A stretch of DNA of 60,444 nucleotides from assembly GCA_001872285.1 (NCBI GenBank), contig MNXU01000018.1, forward strand, positions 1-60,444, in the 5' to 3' direction. A program made the translations under genes and the position numbers. This document shows positions 52,383 to 60,444 of the stretch, piece by piece (position 1 is the stretch's first letter; every line of letters starts with the position of its first letter). The notes under the pieces were generated by a model. It was not told the DNA's origin. It ran no database searches and saw only the letters and a list, made by a program, of their open reading frames with translations. The DNA comes from Betaproteobacteria bacterium CG2_30_68_42 (GTDB lineage: Bacteria; Pseudomonadota; Gammaproteobacteria; Burkholderiales; Rhodocyclaceae).

Positions 52383-53365
52383 GGCAACCGGATCTCCGTA
52401 TCGCGGGCGAACGGCCACTTGCGGTTGATCTCGTTGATCAGGCCGTCGATCTTGCGCAGGCTGGCATCCACTTCGCCGCGCAGGACGCCCAGGTCGGCCG
52501 TGGCGTCCTTGACGTTCCCGCCGATGGCATGCGCATCGACCAGCACGGCATCGACTTTCTTCAGAGTGCCGCGCGCATCGTCGAGCAGCGCACCGAGCCG
52601 AACCACGGCGGCGCGTGTTTCGGGCATCACGCCTGCCTCGCCGAACACCTGGATGTCGGCCCTGCCGGCGATGCCGTCGAGCCGTGCCAGCAGCGCGTTG
52701 GTGCGATCGAGCGTGACGGTGAGTTTCTTCGCTTCCGCCTCGCTGCCCAGCAGCACCGCGAGCGCCCCACCCCGCACCTTCATCATCTCGTTCAGCCTCG
52801 CGGTCACGCTGCGCAGGTTGGCCAGGGTCATGCCCAGCGCTCCGTCGCTGCCGGTGAGGGCGTTCAGGTTCTCGATCAGCTCCCGAGCGGAAGAGGCGGC
52901 CTTGTGAATCTCGGCGCCCGGGTCGCCCTGCAGCACCGTGCGCACGGCGCCGTCCGGCAAGGGGGGGTCCTCCAGCACGCCCGAATACGCCCGGAGATTG
53001 GCGCCGCCCACGATGCCGCGCGAGAGCGTGAAGATGCTGCTCGCGCGCAGCCAGCGCGCGTCCCCGGCCGCGACGTCGATCAGGATGCGGGCCTTGCCGT
53101 CTTCCGCCAGTTCGATGCGTCGCACCCGGCCGATCGGAAAGCCCGCGAACGTCAGGTCCATGCCGACCACCACCCCTTCGGAATCGTCGGCGAGGAGCAC
53201 CAGTTTCTGCGTGGATTCGAATACGCCGCGGGCATACAGCACATACAGCGCGGAGCCGCACACCAGCAGCAGCATGAAGATCAGCAGCAGCCTGGCCCTG
53301 AACTTCAGATTCGGCGCATCGGGCGCGGAGGGCGCGGGCGGTTCTGGACCTCGGGTCGGATTCAT
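52379..53365 (-). CDS. MlaD-family lipid-binding protein (MCE domain)
   Basis: 328 residues: an N-terminal membrane helix (about 24-46), the MCE domain (LADDSEGVVVGMDLTFAGFPIGRVRRIEL), and a long helical tail. MlaD-family hexamers bind phospholipids and sit on the permease. The tail is longer than E. coli MlaD and more like the PqiB/Mce-type helical extensions. It follows the permease by 32 bases and overlaps the lipoprotein gene. Confidence 0.9.
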   Translation of the reverse strand: MNPTRGPEPPAPSAPDAPNLKFRARLLLIFMLLLVCGSALYVLYARGVFESTQKLVLLADDSEGVVVGMDLTFAGFPIGRVRRIELAEDGKARILIDVAAGDARWLRASSIFTLSRGIVGGANLRAYSGVLEDPPLPDGAVRTVLQGDPGAEIHKAASSARELIENLNALTGSDGALGMTLANLRSVTARLNEMMKVRGGALAVLLGSEAEAKKLTVTLDRTNALLARLDGIAGRADIQVFGEAGVMPETRAAVVRLGALLDDARGTLKKVDAVLVDAHAIGGNVKDATADLGVLRGEVDASLRKIDGLINEINRKWPFARDTEIRLP

Positions 53366-53397
53366 TGAGCGCAGTTTTCCGGCGATCGATGCCGGCG

Positions 53398-54201
53398 TCA
53401 ATAGTAGTTGCCGACGAGCGAGGCCACTTCGATCAGCAGCATCACGGCGAACATCCGCACCAGTCCGCGCATCTCGGCGCTGGTTCGCACGCCCCCGCCC
53501 CGCATCCCGTACAAGGCCGAGGCCATGGGGATCAGCGATACGGCCAGAGCGAAGAACAGGGCCTTGAGGACGAAGATCAGCGTGACCGCGGGAGTAAACA
53601 CCTGTCCGAAAACGCGCGTATAGACCGCCAGGCCGGACGCCGTGAAACCGTAGCCGACGAGATACGCCACCACCAGCACCACCAGGCTGCTCAGTGCCGC
53701 CAGCGTGATGGCGGCGAACATGCCCGCGACCGCCCGCGGCAGCACCTCGAAGCGCACCGGATCGAGGCCGTGCCGTCGCATTTCGTCGAGTTCGCCGCTC
53801 GCCTGCATCGCCGCGAGCTCCGCCCCGTCGGGGATCGTGCAGCGCAGGGCCACGAACAGCGCGGCGGTCAGCGGGATGAGCTCCAGCACCAGCACCCGGA
53901 TCACCACCTGGAGCGCATATTGCGACAGGCCGTAACTCTGCGCGGTGACCAGCACGATGCGCGTGAGCACCACGGTCACCAGCGCGCACAGCACCGAAAA
54001 CCCGAGCAGGATGGGTGCGGTGTCGAGGTAGATGTGGCGCGACAGGGCCGCGCGCCTTTCGCGGCCGTAGCTCGAAGGCGAGAGCGCCAGCACCAGGATC
54101 ACCGCGCCCAGATCCACCAGGCGCCACCACTCGGCGAGCCAGGGCTGCGCGGCGCCGCCCGTGTGCGTCAGCCGGCTTTGCAGTGAATCGATCGGCCGCA
54201 T
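53398..54201 (-). CDS. MlaE-family ABC permease
   Basis: 267 residues with five or six membrane helices and the MlaE pattern (LVLELIPLTAALFVALR, then GAELAAMQASGELDEMRRHGLDPVRFEVLPR, a coupling helix, and GGGVRTSAEMRGLVRM). It needs an MlaF-type ATPase, but no such gene is adjacent or elsewhere in the window. It transports lipids together with the MlaD homologue. Confidence 0.92.
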   Translation of the reverse strand: MRPIDSLQSRLTHTGGAAQPWLAEWWRLVDLGAVILVLALSPSSYGRERRAALSRHIYLDTAPILLGFSVLCALVTVVLTRIVLVTAQSYGLSQYALQVVIRVLVLELIPLTAALFVALRCTIPDGAELAAMQASGELDEMRRHGLDPVRFEVLPRAVAGMFAAITLAALSSLVVLVVAYLVGYGFTASGLAVYTRVFGQVFTPAVTLIFVLKALFFALAVSLIPMASALYGMRGGGVRTSAEMRGLVRMFAVMLLIEVASLVGNYY

Positions 54202-54286
54202 GCACGCATGATACCTGCCGGCCGCGACATCAAGGCAGTGCGATCGCCCCCAGCCGTGAGTTTCGCCGTCGTGCGCCCTGGCGGCC

Positions 54287-55465
54287 TCAGTCTTCCGGCA
54301 GCAGGCAGATCAGCTTGCCGTCGGGACTGTCGGTCAGCACGTAGAGCAGGCCGTCGGGGCCCTGGCGCACGTCGCGGATGCGCTCGCCCAGCCCGGTGAG
54401 GAGTCTGCTCTCGCGAACCACACTGCCACCCATGCGCCCCCCGAAAGGCTCGGACAGCTCGATACGGGCGAGGTATCGGAACTTGAGCGAGCCCACGAAC
54501 AGGTTGCCGCGCCAGGTCCGGCCCGCCCGGTCGTAGCGATCGCTCCCGAGGAAAGCCATGCCCGAGGGCGCGATCGAGGGCACCCAGTAGTGCAGCGGCT
54601 GCTCCATGCCGGCCTTGCGGGTCAGACCCTCGCCGATCTTCCCGCCGCCGTATTCTTCCCCGTAGGTGATCACCGGCCAGCCGTAGTTGGCCCCCGGTCT
54701 GGGGAGGTTGATCTCGTCGCCTCCCTGCGGGCCGTGTTCGTGTGTCCAGAGCGTGCCGTCGGGCGCGAGCGTCGCGCCCTGGACGTTGCGGTGACCAGAG
54801 CTCCAGATTTCCGTGGCCGCCCCGGCCTTGCCGGCGAAGGGGTTGTCCGCGGGCACCGACCCGTCCTTGTTGATCCGCACGATCTTGCCGAGGTGGTTGT
54901 CGAGCCTTTGCGCGTCCTCCCTGCGCGAAAAGCGCTCGCCCAGCGTCAGGAACAGCCTGCCGTCTGGCCGGCCGTTCGCACCCGGCGCACGGCTCTCGAC
55001 GATGCGGCAGCCGAAGTGCGAAGAACCTGCCACTTTCGGCCGCTGGCTGAAAATGACTTCGACATCCTCCAGCCGGGTCTCGTCCGCGCTCAGGGTGGCG
55101 CGGGCCAGCGCAGTGCCGTTGCCCGCGGGCGCGGGCTCCGTGAAGCAGAAATACAGACGGCGGTTGCGGGCGAAGTCGCCGTCCAGGATCACATCGAGCA
55201 ACCCGCCCTGCCCGCCCGCGGCGATCTCCGGCAGTCCGGCCACGGGCGGCGAGAGCCTGCCGTCCGGCGCGACCACCCTCAGCCGGCCGGGACGCTCCGT
55301 CACCAGGAAACGCCCGCCGGGCAGGAAAGCCACGCTCCAGGGGTATTGCAGACCCGTCGCGACGGTCCGGGTGCGCACGCTCTCGGCCTGCGCGCACCCA
55401 GCCATCACAAGCAATGCTACGGAAACGATGGCGCATCTACCCCGAATGGTTCGTGCTGGACGCAT
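54287..55465 (-). CDS. PQQ-dependent sugar (aldose) dehydrogenase-like protein
   Basis: 392 residues. A signal peptide ([14 protein letters not shown]; a lipobox MAGC is possible) is followed by a six-bladed beta-propeller of the soluble glucose dehydrogenase/YliI family: [64 protein letters not shown]. These are PQQ/substrate-site motifs. No pqq synthesis gene is in the window. The 84-base gap downstream is empty. Confidence 0.92.
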   Translation of the reverse strand: MRPARTIRGRCAIVSVALLVMAGCAQAESVRTRTVATGLQYPWSVAFLPGGRFLVTERPGRLRVVAPDGRLSPPVAGLPEIAAGGQGGLLDVILDGDFARNRRLYFCFTEPAPAGNGTALARATLSADETRLEDVEVIFSQRPKVAGSSHFGCRIVESRAPGANGRPDGRLFLTLGERFSRREDAQRLDNHLGKIVRINKDGSVPADNPFAGKAGAATEIWSSGHRNVQGATLAPDGTLWTHEHGPQGGDEINLPRPGANYGWPVITYGEEYGGGKIGEGLTRKAGMEQPLHYWVPSIAPSGMAFLGSDRYDRAGRTWRGNLFVGSLKFRYLARIELSEPFGGRMGGSVVRESRLLTGLGERIRDVRQGPDGLLYVLTDSPDGKLICLLPED

Positions 55466-55860
55466 GTCCGCCTCCTTGAATTCGGCGATGGTTTCGCCCC
55501 GGACGAGTCGCGGTGCCGGGCGCGCGAAGTTCGCACAGGCAACTCACTTAGAGGTGAAGGACTTTCGACGGCGACTCCGGAAGTGTAACCGGGCCGTTTC
55601 GGCAACCGGCGAGTCGCGTACCGCATGCCATGGGGCTCCATCCATAGGTCAATCCGGCGCTCGTGTGGGTCCGGCATGACGAAACCCGGCTCGAAAGCGG
55701 CGAGCGCCCGTTCCAGCGTGCTCCAGCCTTCCTTGCGCGGCAACAGCACCACCGCGTCGCCGACGCGCTCGATGAACACCTCGTCGCCCTCGATGCGGAA
55801 ATCCTTGGTCAGCCTGACGGCCTGGCTGCGGCCGTTGATGAACAGTTTGGCGGTTTGCAT
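55417..55860 (-). CDS. VapB-like antitoxin with abnormal C-terminal tail
   Basis: 147 residues in the reading frame. The first 46 ([20 protein letters not shown], then [20 protein letters not shown]) are a good AbrB/SpoVT-fold VapB DNA-binding domain. After about residue 75 the sequence no longer looks like an antitoxin, and the frame runs on until it overlaps the 5' end of the sugar dehydrogenase gene. No vapC toxin follows. It is probably the relic of a toxin-antitoxin pair, still able to bind DNA. Confidence 0.65.
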   Translation of the reverse strand: MQTAKLFINGRSQAVRLTKDFRIEGDEVFIERVGDAVVLLPRKEGWSTLERALAAFEPGFVMPDPHERRIDLWMEPHGMRYATRRLPKRPGYTSGVAVESPSPLSELPVRTSRARHRDSSGAKPSPNSRRRTCVQHEPFGVDAPSFP

Positions 55861-55877
55861 GGGCGGCTCCTCGATGA

Positions 55878-55900
55878 ACTATACGATTGGCATATACGAT
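55878..55900 (-). promoter_or_regulatory. Candidate promoter/operator of the antitoxin gene
   Basis: TATAGT on the minus strand (55878-55883) fits a -10 box about 18 bases before the antitoxin ATG. The ATACGAT direct repeat at 55881-55887 and 55894-55900 overlaps it and is 13 bases apart, as expected for an autoregulator site. Confidence 0.4.
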
Positions 55901-55914
55901 CTTCCCCCCTCGAT

Positions 55915-57003
55915 CTATCCCCGCTCCTCCGGCGGCTTGAGCTTGCGGAAGGCGCGCCACAGCAGCAGGTCGTAGGCGATCTTCATGCCGGCGCCGATGA
56001 ACAGCGGCGCGCCGAGCGAGGCGGCCTGCATCAGCCAGCCGGCGAAGGAAGGCGCCACCGCCCAGCCGCCCACGCGTACCAGGTGCGTCACGCCCGAGGC
56101 GTAGGTGCGTTCCGCCGGCCCGACCACCGCCATCACGTAGGACTGCCGCGTCGGGACGTCCATCTCCACCAGGCCCTCGCGCAGCAGGAAGAGGATGGCC
56201 GCCACCCAGAAGTTCGGCGCGAAGCCCACCGCGGCGAGCAGCACGCTCGACGGGATGTGGGTGAACACCATGGTGTTGACCAGGCCAATGCGTTCCGCCA
56301 GCCAGGCGGCGCCGAGGTGCGAGAGGGCGTTGAGCACGCGCGCGGCGAAGAACAGGCCGCCGATCAGCGCCGCCGAGACGGCGAAGCGCTCGAAGAAGAA
56401 ATAGGACAGCAGCGCCGAGCCGAGGAAGCCGCCGGCGATGGAATCGATGGCAAACAGGCCCGATATCTTCCAAATTATCTTTTTGCTCTCCGGCGACACC
56501 GGCCTGCGCGGGCCGGCGGCGCCGGTCTCCGCCGCGGACGAAAGCGCGAGCGCCAGCGGCGCGCCGAGCGCATGGCCGATGTCGGTGAGCACGTTGTAGC
56601 GCGCGAAGGCACCGGTGCGGCCGGCAGCGTCGGTGGTCGCCGGCAGGATGGCCTGCTCCAGCACCAACGCCGCGCCGCGGTCGCGGCCCATGCCGTTCAG
56701 CGTGCCGACGAAAGCCGCCGCGGCCATCGCCAGTGGTCCGGATACCCAGGCCGCGCCGAGACCGCCAACGGTGCCCAGCAGCGACAGCCAGAACAGGCAG
56801 CGCCGCCGCCCGAGGCGGTCGCCCGCCCAGGTGACGATCACCAGCGCCAGCGTCGCGCCGGCGAGGCCCGCCGAGAGCACGACGCCGATGGCTGCGGCCG
56901 AAAAGCCGATCTGCGCCAAAGTCACTCCCAGCAGCACGCCGGCCATGCCGGTGGCGAGCGCGCGCAGAAAGGCGGCGGTGTAAATCAGTCTGCGGTCGTT
57001 CAT
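55915..57003 (-). CDS. Major facilitator superfamily transporter
   Basis: 362 residues, about 11 membrane helices; the loop motif GDRLGRRRC between helices 2 and 3 is the MFS signature. A second-half analogue (AERIGLV) is weaker. The central loop ([17 protein letters not shown]) separates the two halves. The protein is short for the family. Substrate cannot be named; it diverges from the damaged chromate-transporter gene. Confidence 0.87.
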   Translation of the reverse strand: MNDRRLIYTAAFLRALATGMAGVLLGVTLAQIGFSAAAIGVVLSAGLAGATLALVIVTWAGDRLGRRRCLFWLSLLGTVGGLGAAWVSGPLAMAAAAFVGTLNGMGRDRGAALVLEQAILPATTDAAGRTGAFARYNVLTDIGHALGAPLALALSSAAETGAAGPRRPVSPESKKIIWKISGLFAIDSIAGGFLGSALLSYFFFERFAVSAALIGGLFFAARVLNALSHLGAAWLAERIGLVNTMVFTHIPSSVLLAAVGFAPNFWVAAILFLLREGLVEMDVPTRQSYVMAVVGPAERTYASGVTHLVRVGGWAVAPSFAGWLMQAASLGAPLFIGAGMKIAYDLLLWRAFRKLKPPEERG

Positions 57004-57092
57004 GATTTGCTGGAATTCAGCACCGGGGAAAACACGGACTCCCCATCAGACGGTGTCCCGTCCAAGTTCCGTTGATCGTATTTCTGCGAGAC

Positions 57093-57740
57093 ATGACCGT
57101 GGACACCGCCAACACCCCCCTGCCCCCGTTTCCTTCGGCGAAGCCTTCCGCTACTGGCTGAAGCTCGGCTTCATCAGCTTCGGCGGTCCGGCCGGACAGA
57201 TTTCGATGATGCACCAGGAGCTGGTGGAGCGCCGCCGCTGGATCTCCGAGCGGCGCTTCCTGCACGCGCTCAACTACTGCATGCTGCTGCCCGGCCCCGA
57301 GGCGACCCAGCTCGCGGTCTACATCGGCTGGATGATGCATCGCACCTGGGTGCGGCATCACCGCCGGCACGCTGTTCGTGGCTCCCTCGGTGTTCATACT
57401 CATCGCGGTGACCCGGGTCTACCTGGCCTTCGGGAGCGTGCCGGCGGTGGCCGGCATCCTCTACGGCGTCAAGCTGGCGGTCACCGCCATCGTCGTCTTC
57501 GCGGCTTACCGCATCGGCTCGCGCGCGCTGAAGAACGGCGTGCTGCGGGCGATGGTGGCGGCCACGGCGCGGCCGGCGGGAGTTTCGGTCCGGCCCTCAT
57601 TGACGACGACACGCCGCCCCGTCCTGGGTGCGCTTCTCCTGGAGCAGGCTCGCTGCCCACAGCGGGGCCGGTCTCGCCCTGTGGCTCGCCGCGATGGCGC
57701 TGCTCGTGGCGCAGGGCGACTGGAGCGGCGCGCGGCAGGA
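57093..57740 (+). pseudogene. chrA: chrA chromate transporter, frameshifted and truncated
   Basis: ChrA sequence appears in several frames. The start (MTVDTANTP) is in one frame; a shift in the C-rich run near 57115 brings [20 protein letters not shown] and [13 protein letters not shown]; another at about 57354 brings [13 protein letters not shown] and [16 protein letters not shown]; a third near 57600 brings [20 protein letters not shown]. The gene then stops matching well before the second CHR domain. It has at least three shifts and a missing C-terminal half, so no chromate carrier can be made. Confidence 0.85.
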
Positions 57741-58001
57741 TCGCGCGTGCCCGGAAGGCGGTCGAGCTGTGGCACAGGAAACGCACCTGCAGTCCGCATT
57801 ACGTCAGGCGCTGGATGGAATACCGACGCCGAACGCCGGCGAACCGAGCGCCTGCTGGCGGAGGATCTGGCCTGGCTCGGCCACGCCTGAGGAGGCCTTG
57901 CGGTACGCGGGCGCCGGCGCAGCGCTCGTCGCGCTACACTGCCATCAGTGGGCGAAGATGCTCTTCCCGCACTCGTACCGGATCAGCGAATAGCATCGAT
58001 C

Positions 58002-59114
58002 ATGGCCGCACGAAACCCGCAACGCTGGACAGTCATCGCCCTCGCAATCCTGGTCGGTCTCGTCGTGCTGTTCACCGGCGCGCTGTACTTCGGCGCCAGG
58101 GCGCTCAAGGGCAAGGTCGAACAGGCGCTCGGGCCGGAGAGCGAGATCGGCGAAATTCGCCTCGGGCTGACGGCGGTCGAGGTGCTCGGGCTGCGCATCA
58201 AGGCGCCCCCGGGGTGGCCGGCGCCGGACACGCTGCGCGCCGAGCGCATCCGCATCGCGCCCGACCTGCGCGGCCTGCTCTCCGCCAGGGTGAACATCTC
58301 CAGCATCTTCGTCGAGGGCGCGTACGTCTCGGCGCTGCGCAGCAAGGAGGGCAAACTGCACATCGTGCCCAGTCTGCTCGATAAGAAGGATGACGGCACG
58401 GGGAAGGGAGCCGAGGTGGGCATCGGCGCCATCGAGCTGAAAGACGGCGTCCTCGAATTCTTCGATGCCACCGTGAGGAAACCCCCGCACAGGATCCGCC
58501 TGGAGCAGCTCCAGGCGAGAGTCACCGACCTCCATCTGCCCGATCCCGGGGCCCGGTCGAAGCTGCATCTCGACGGTGTGCTGAAGGGCGTCCGGAGCGA
58601 CGGCAAGATTCGGATCGACGGCTGGATGGCGTTCGCCAGCAGGGATTCCGAACTCCGCAACACCCTGCGCGGCGTCGATCTCGTCGCCCTGCAGCCCTAT
58701 CTGCTCAAGGCGTCCGAAACCGGCGTCCGGAAGGGCACGCTCGACCTCGACCTGCAATCCACCGTCAAGGCCAATCACCTTCACGCGCCGGGTTCGCTGA
58801 CGCTCAACGGCCTGGAACTCGAATCGGGCGGCACCTTCATGGGCATGCCGCGCGCTGCGGTGGTCGGTCTCATGAAGGACAGCCACGACAGGATCACCGT
58901 CAGGTTCGTCCTCGACGGAAAGCTGGACGACCCGAACTTCAAACTGAACGAAGGCTTGTTCACCAGAGTCGCATCCTCGCTCGGCGATGTGCTGGGCGTC
59001 AGCGTGGAGGGACTGGCCAAGGCCGCCGGCGGAATTGGAAGGAAGGGTGTCGAGGCGGCCGGCGGCGCGGCCGCAGGCATCGGCAAGGCGGTCAGGGGGA
59101 TTTTCGGGCGCTAG
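58002..59114 (+). CDS. DUF748/AsmA-like envelope protein
   Basis: 370 residues. One N-terminal membrane helix (about 9-30, [21 protein letters not shown]), then a large periplasmic beta-rich region ([33 protein letters not shown]-type strand here [15 protein letters not shown]), typical of DUF748/AsmA-related proteins linked to outer-membrane lipid homeostasis. The ATG at 58002 lacks a good ribosome site; GTG at 57948 is an alternative. Confidence 0.78.
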   Translation: MAARNPQRWTVIALAILVGLVVLFTGALYFGARALKGKVEQALGPESEIGEIRLGLTAVEVLGLRIKAPPGWPAPDTLRAERIRIAPDLRGLLSARVNISSIFVEGAYVSALRSKEGKLHIVPSLLDKKDDGTGKGAEVGIGAIELKDGVLEFFDATVRKPPHRIRLEQLQARVTDLHLPDPGARSKLHLDGVLKGVRSDGKIRIDGWMAFASRDSELRNTLRGVDLVALQPYLLKASETGVRKGTLDLDLQSTVKANHLHAPGSLTLNGLELESGGTFMGMPRAAVVGLMKDSHDRITVRFVLDGKLDDPNFKLNEGLFTRVASSLGDVLGVSVEGLAKAAGGIGRKGVEAAGGAAAGIGKAVRGIFGR

Positions 59115-59130
59115 CGAGAGGGAGGTTTCC

Positions 59131-59517
59131 ATGGCGGTACGCATCGTACGACTCGGAGCCGAAAGGACGGCGGGCGAAGGTCTGCGCATCGGCACGGTGC
59201 GCCGCCCGCCTCGCGGCGTACCGAAAAGCGAATTCGCCTCGCGCGATCTCTATGACGTGTGGCTGCCCAATCTCGCTCCGAGCGAAGCCTTGCTCAAGGC
59301 CGCGAGGGCGGCCGCGGATGAGCGCGCAGTGCGCAGTTTCTTCAGGCGCTATCGCGCCGAGATGAGGCAGCCCGACAGCAGCCGCGTGCTCGATCTGCTC
59401 GCGGCCCTCTCGCGCAGCGCCGACTTCTCGGTCGGCTGCTATTGCGAGGACGAGCGCCGCTGCCACCGCTCGGTGCTGCGCGAACTGCTCGCCGAGCGCG
59501 GCGCCGAGTTCGCCTGA
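59131..59517 (+). CDS. DUF488 family protein
   Basis: 128 residues with the DUF488 features DVWLPNLAPS near the middle and the Cys-rich CYCEDERRCHR near the end. GGGAGGT precedes the ATG. Function is unknown; the family is widespread. It follows the DUF748 gene by 16 bases and is probably cotranscribed. Confidence 0.88.
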   Translation: MAVRIVRLGAERTAGEGLRIGTVRRPPRGVPKSEFASRDLYDVWLPNLAPSEALLKAARAAADERAVRSFFRRYRAEMRQPDSSRVLDLLAALSRSADFSVGCYCEDERRCHRSVLRELLAERGAEFA

Positions 59518-59518
59518 C

Positions 59519-60444
59519 CTACAGCCATCGACGCAACTGCGCATAGACCTCGGACCGATCGAGCAGGTCGAGGTGGCCCGTTTCGAAGGCGATCCATTGC
59601 CGGTCTTGCGGGAACATCAGGTTTCGGTCGCTTTCGGCATGACAGCCGAGCGCGCTCGCCAGCGGTACCAGCCCGTCGCCGATCAGCCGGTCCTTGAGAT
59701 CGCCCACCTGCTTGCCGGTGGTTGCGGCGACGGCAAAGCACGGCACGTTTTCCGGTAGAGGCACAGCCGCGTGGTGGCCGGCGGAACGGGCAAAGCGGTC
59801 GCGGCCATGCCAGTCCTCGTCCAGCAGACAGGTGTAGCGCAAGTCCGTGATGCCCGCGCTGCGGATCCTGCCCAGGCGGGACAGGGGCGCGGTGTAGGGG
59901 CTCGCGCCCAGGGCGATGTCGATCCAGTGGCCGCCGCGTTCCATGGGCGCTCCGTGGTGCGGTGTGCCGAGGAATACGAGCCTTTTCAGCCGCCGCGGCC
60001 AGGCGTGGCCCGCCGACGTGCCGTAATGCCAGGCACTGCGCGCCAGCAGGCCTCCCATGCTGTGGCCGAGTATTGCCAGTTCTTCCACCGGCGTCGGCCA
60101 GTTCGCGAGCAGGACCTCGAGCTGATCGGCGAATTCGCGCCCGTTGGTGGAGATGTGGCGGCCGCTGTTGTAGTGCAGATAGACGGCGGTGTAACCGAGG
60201 TCGCGTTCCAGTGCGGCCCCGTGGTCGTGGCCGCGCCGCTTCCACTGCACGTCGTTCATGCAAAGGCCGTGCGCGAGCACCAGCAACTTGCCACCAGCGT
60301 TCGGAATGACGGCGCTCACGGCTGCCTTGTCGAGCTGAAGCGGCTGACCGTGGCGTCGAAGCTGCATGCGGATGGCCAGAGGATTCCCGCTGGCTTCGAG
60401 ATAGTCGCCCAGGACACCGTTCAGCGCCGCCAGGACCGCCTCAC
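59519..60444 (-). CDS. Alpha/beta hydrolase (lipase/PGAP1-like), partial
   Basis: At least 307 residues; the frame is still open at the right window edge (25 more codons reading EAVLAALNGVLGDYLEASG before the ATG at 60367), so the true start is outside. The nucleophile motif GHSMGG, the oxyanion LAHGLCMND and the late GDGLVPLASA and FETGHLDLL (catalytic Asp and His) show an active hydrolase of the lipase/PGAP1-like group. Substrate is unknown. Confidence 0.88.
   Translation of the reverse strand, partial: EAVLAALNGVLGDYLEASGNPLAIRMQLRRHGQPLQLDKAAVSAVIPNAGGKLLVLAHGLCMNDVQWKRRGHDHGAALERDLGYTAVYLHYNSGRHISTNGREFADQLEVLLANWPTPVEELAILGHSMGGLLARSAWHYGTSAGHAWPRRLKRLVFLGTPHHGAPMERGGHWIDIALGASPYTAPLSRLGRIRSAGITDLRYTCLLDEDWHGRDRFARSAGHHAAVPLPENVPCFAVAATTGKQVGDLKDRLIGDGLVPLASALGCHAESDRNLMFPQDRQWIAFETGHLDLLDRSEVYAQLRRWL

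Noticed and set aside
55417-55860. Functional toxin-antitoxin module
   Set aside because: No VapC-like or other toxin gene follows; the frame beyond the antitoxin domain has no PIN-domain start.
57115-57600. Programmed frameshifting in chrA
   Set aside because: Several shifts, one at a C-run, and loss of the C-terminal half fit decay or sequence error better than recoding.

Overview
The window is high-GC chromosomal DNA, most likely from a betaproteobacterium (Rhodocyclales, Burkholderiales or Nitrosomonadales type). The basis is gene content: a cbb3 oxidase operon under a perfect FNR/Anr site, a class I-type PHA synthase, a fliEFGHIJKLMNOPQR flagellar run, a flaG-fliDST block with a second FliK-like gene, an FhlB gene and ycgR. 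I ran no database search, so the placement is by recognition only. No tRNA, rRNA, CRISPR array, complete transposon or origin was seen.

Layout. 1-4.3 kb: an arsenic resistance operon, arsR-arsC-arsD-arsA-acr3. 4.5-8 kb: a small AhpD-fold gene without cysteines, and a RavA/ViaA-type MoxR ATPase with its VWA partner. 8-14.2 kb: a block that looks adapted to stress or low oxygen. It holds a TauE/SafE permease fused to two universal stress domains with a small membrane partner, a PHA synthase overlapping a beta-CASP metallo-hydrolase, and a free UspA. 14.3-22.8 kb: ccoIS, ccoNOQP and ccoG-fixH-DUF3149 on the minus strand. An FNR box lies before ccoN. Clear intrinsic terminators follow ccoS and ccoP, so there are three transcription units.

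22.9-43.9 kb: flagellar genes. A sigma-28-like promoter drives a short flagellin, followed by flaG, fliD, fliS, fliT, a fliK-like gene, fhlB and ycgR. A 1253-residue multi-module glycosyltransferase sits on the opposite strand. Then come fliE (minus) and fliF to fliR (plus), with a sigma-54-like element before fliF.

43.9-51 kb: a glutathione transferase divergent from a tetR-RND efflux operon (adaptor, pump, outer membrane channel), with a palindromic operator between them. 51-54.2 kb: mlaE and mlaD homologues, an unknown lipoprotein and a CBS protein, with no ATPase gene. 54.3-60.4 kb: a PQQ-type sugar dehydrogenase, an orphan VapB-like antitoxin, an MFS transporter, a chrA pseudogene with several frameshifts, a DUF748 protein, a DUF488 protein and an alpha/beta hydrolase cut by the window edge.

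How they fit together: the cbb3 oxidase with its copper-ATPase and assembly genes gives microaerobic respiration. The USP, PHA and beta-CASP group resembles low-oxygen stress loci known in other betaproteobacteria. The flagellar block encodes most of the export gate, switch and filament, but not FlhA, FlhB or the rod and hook genes. The candidates most worth a second look are the TauE-USP-USP fusion, the glycosyltransferase inserted among flagellar genes, the ATPase-less Mla-like operon, and several regulatory sites (leaderless-looking starts, terminators, MITE-like repeats).
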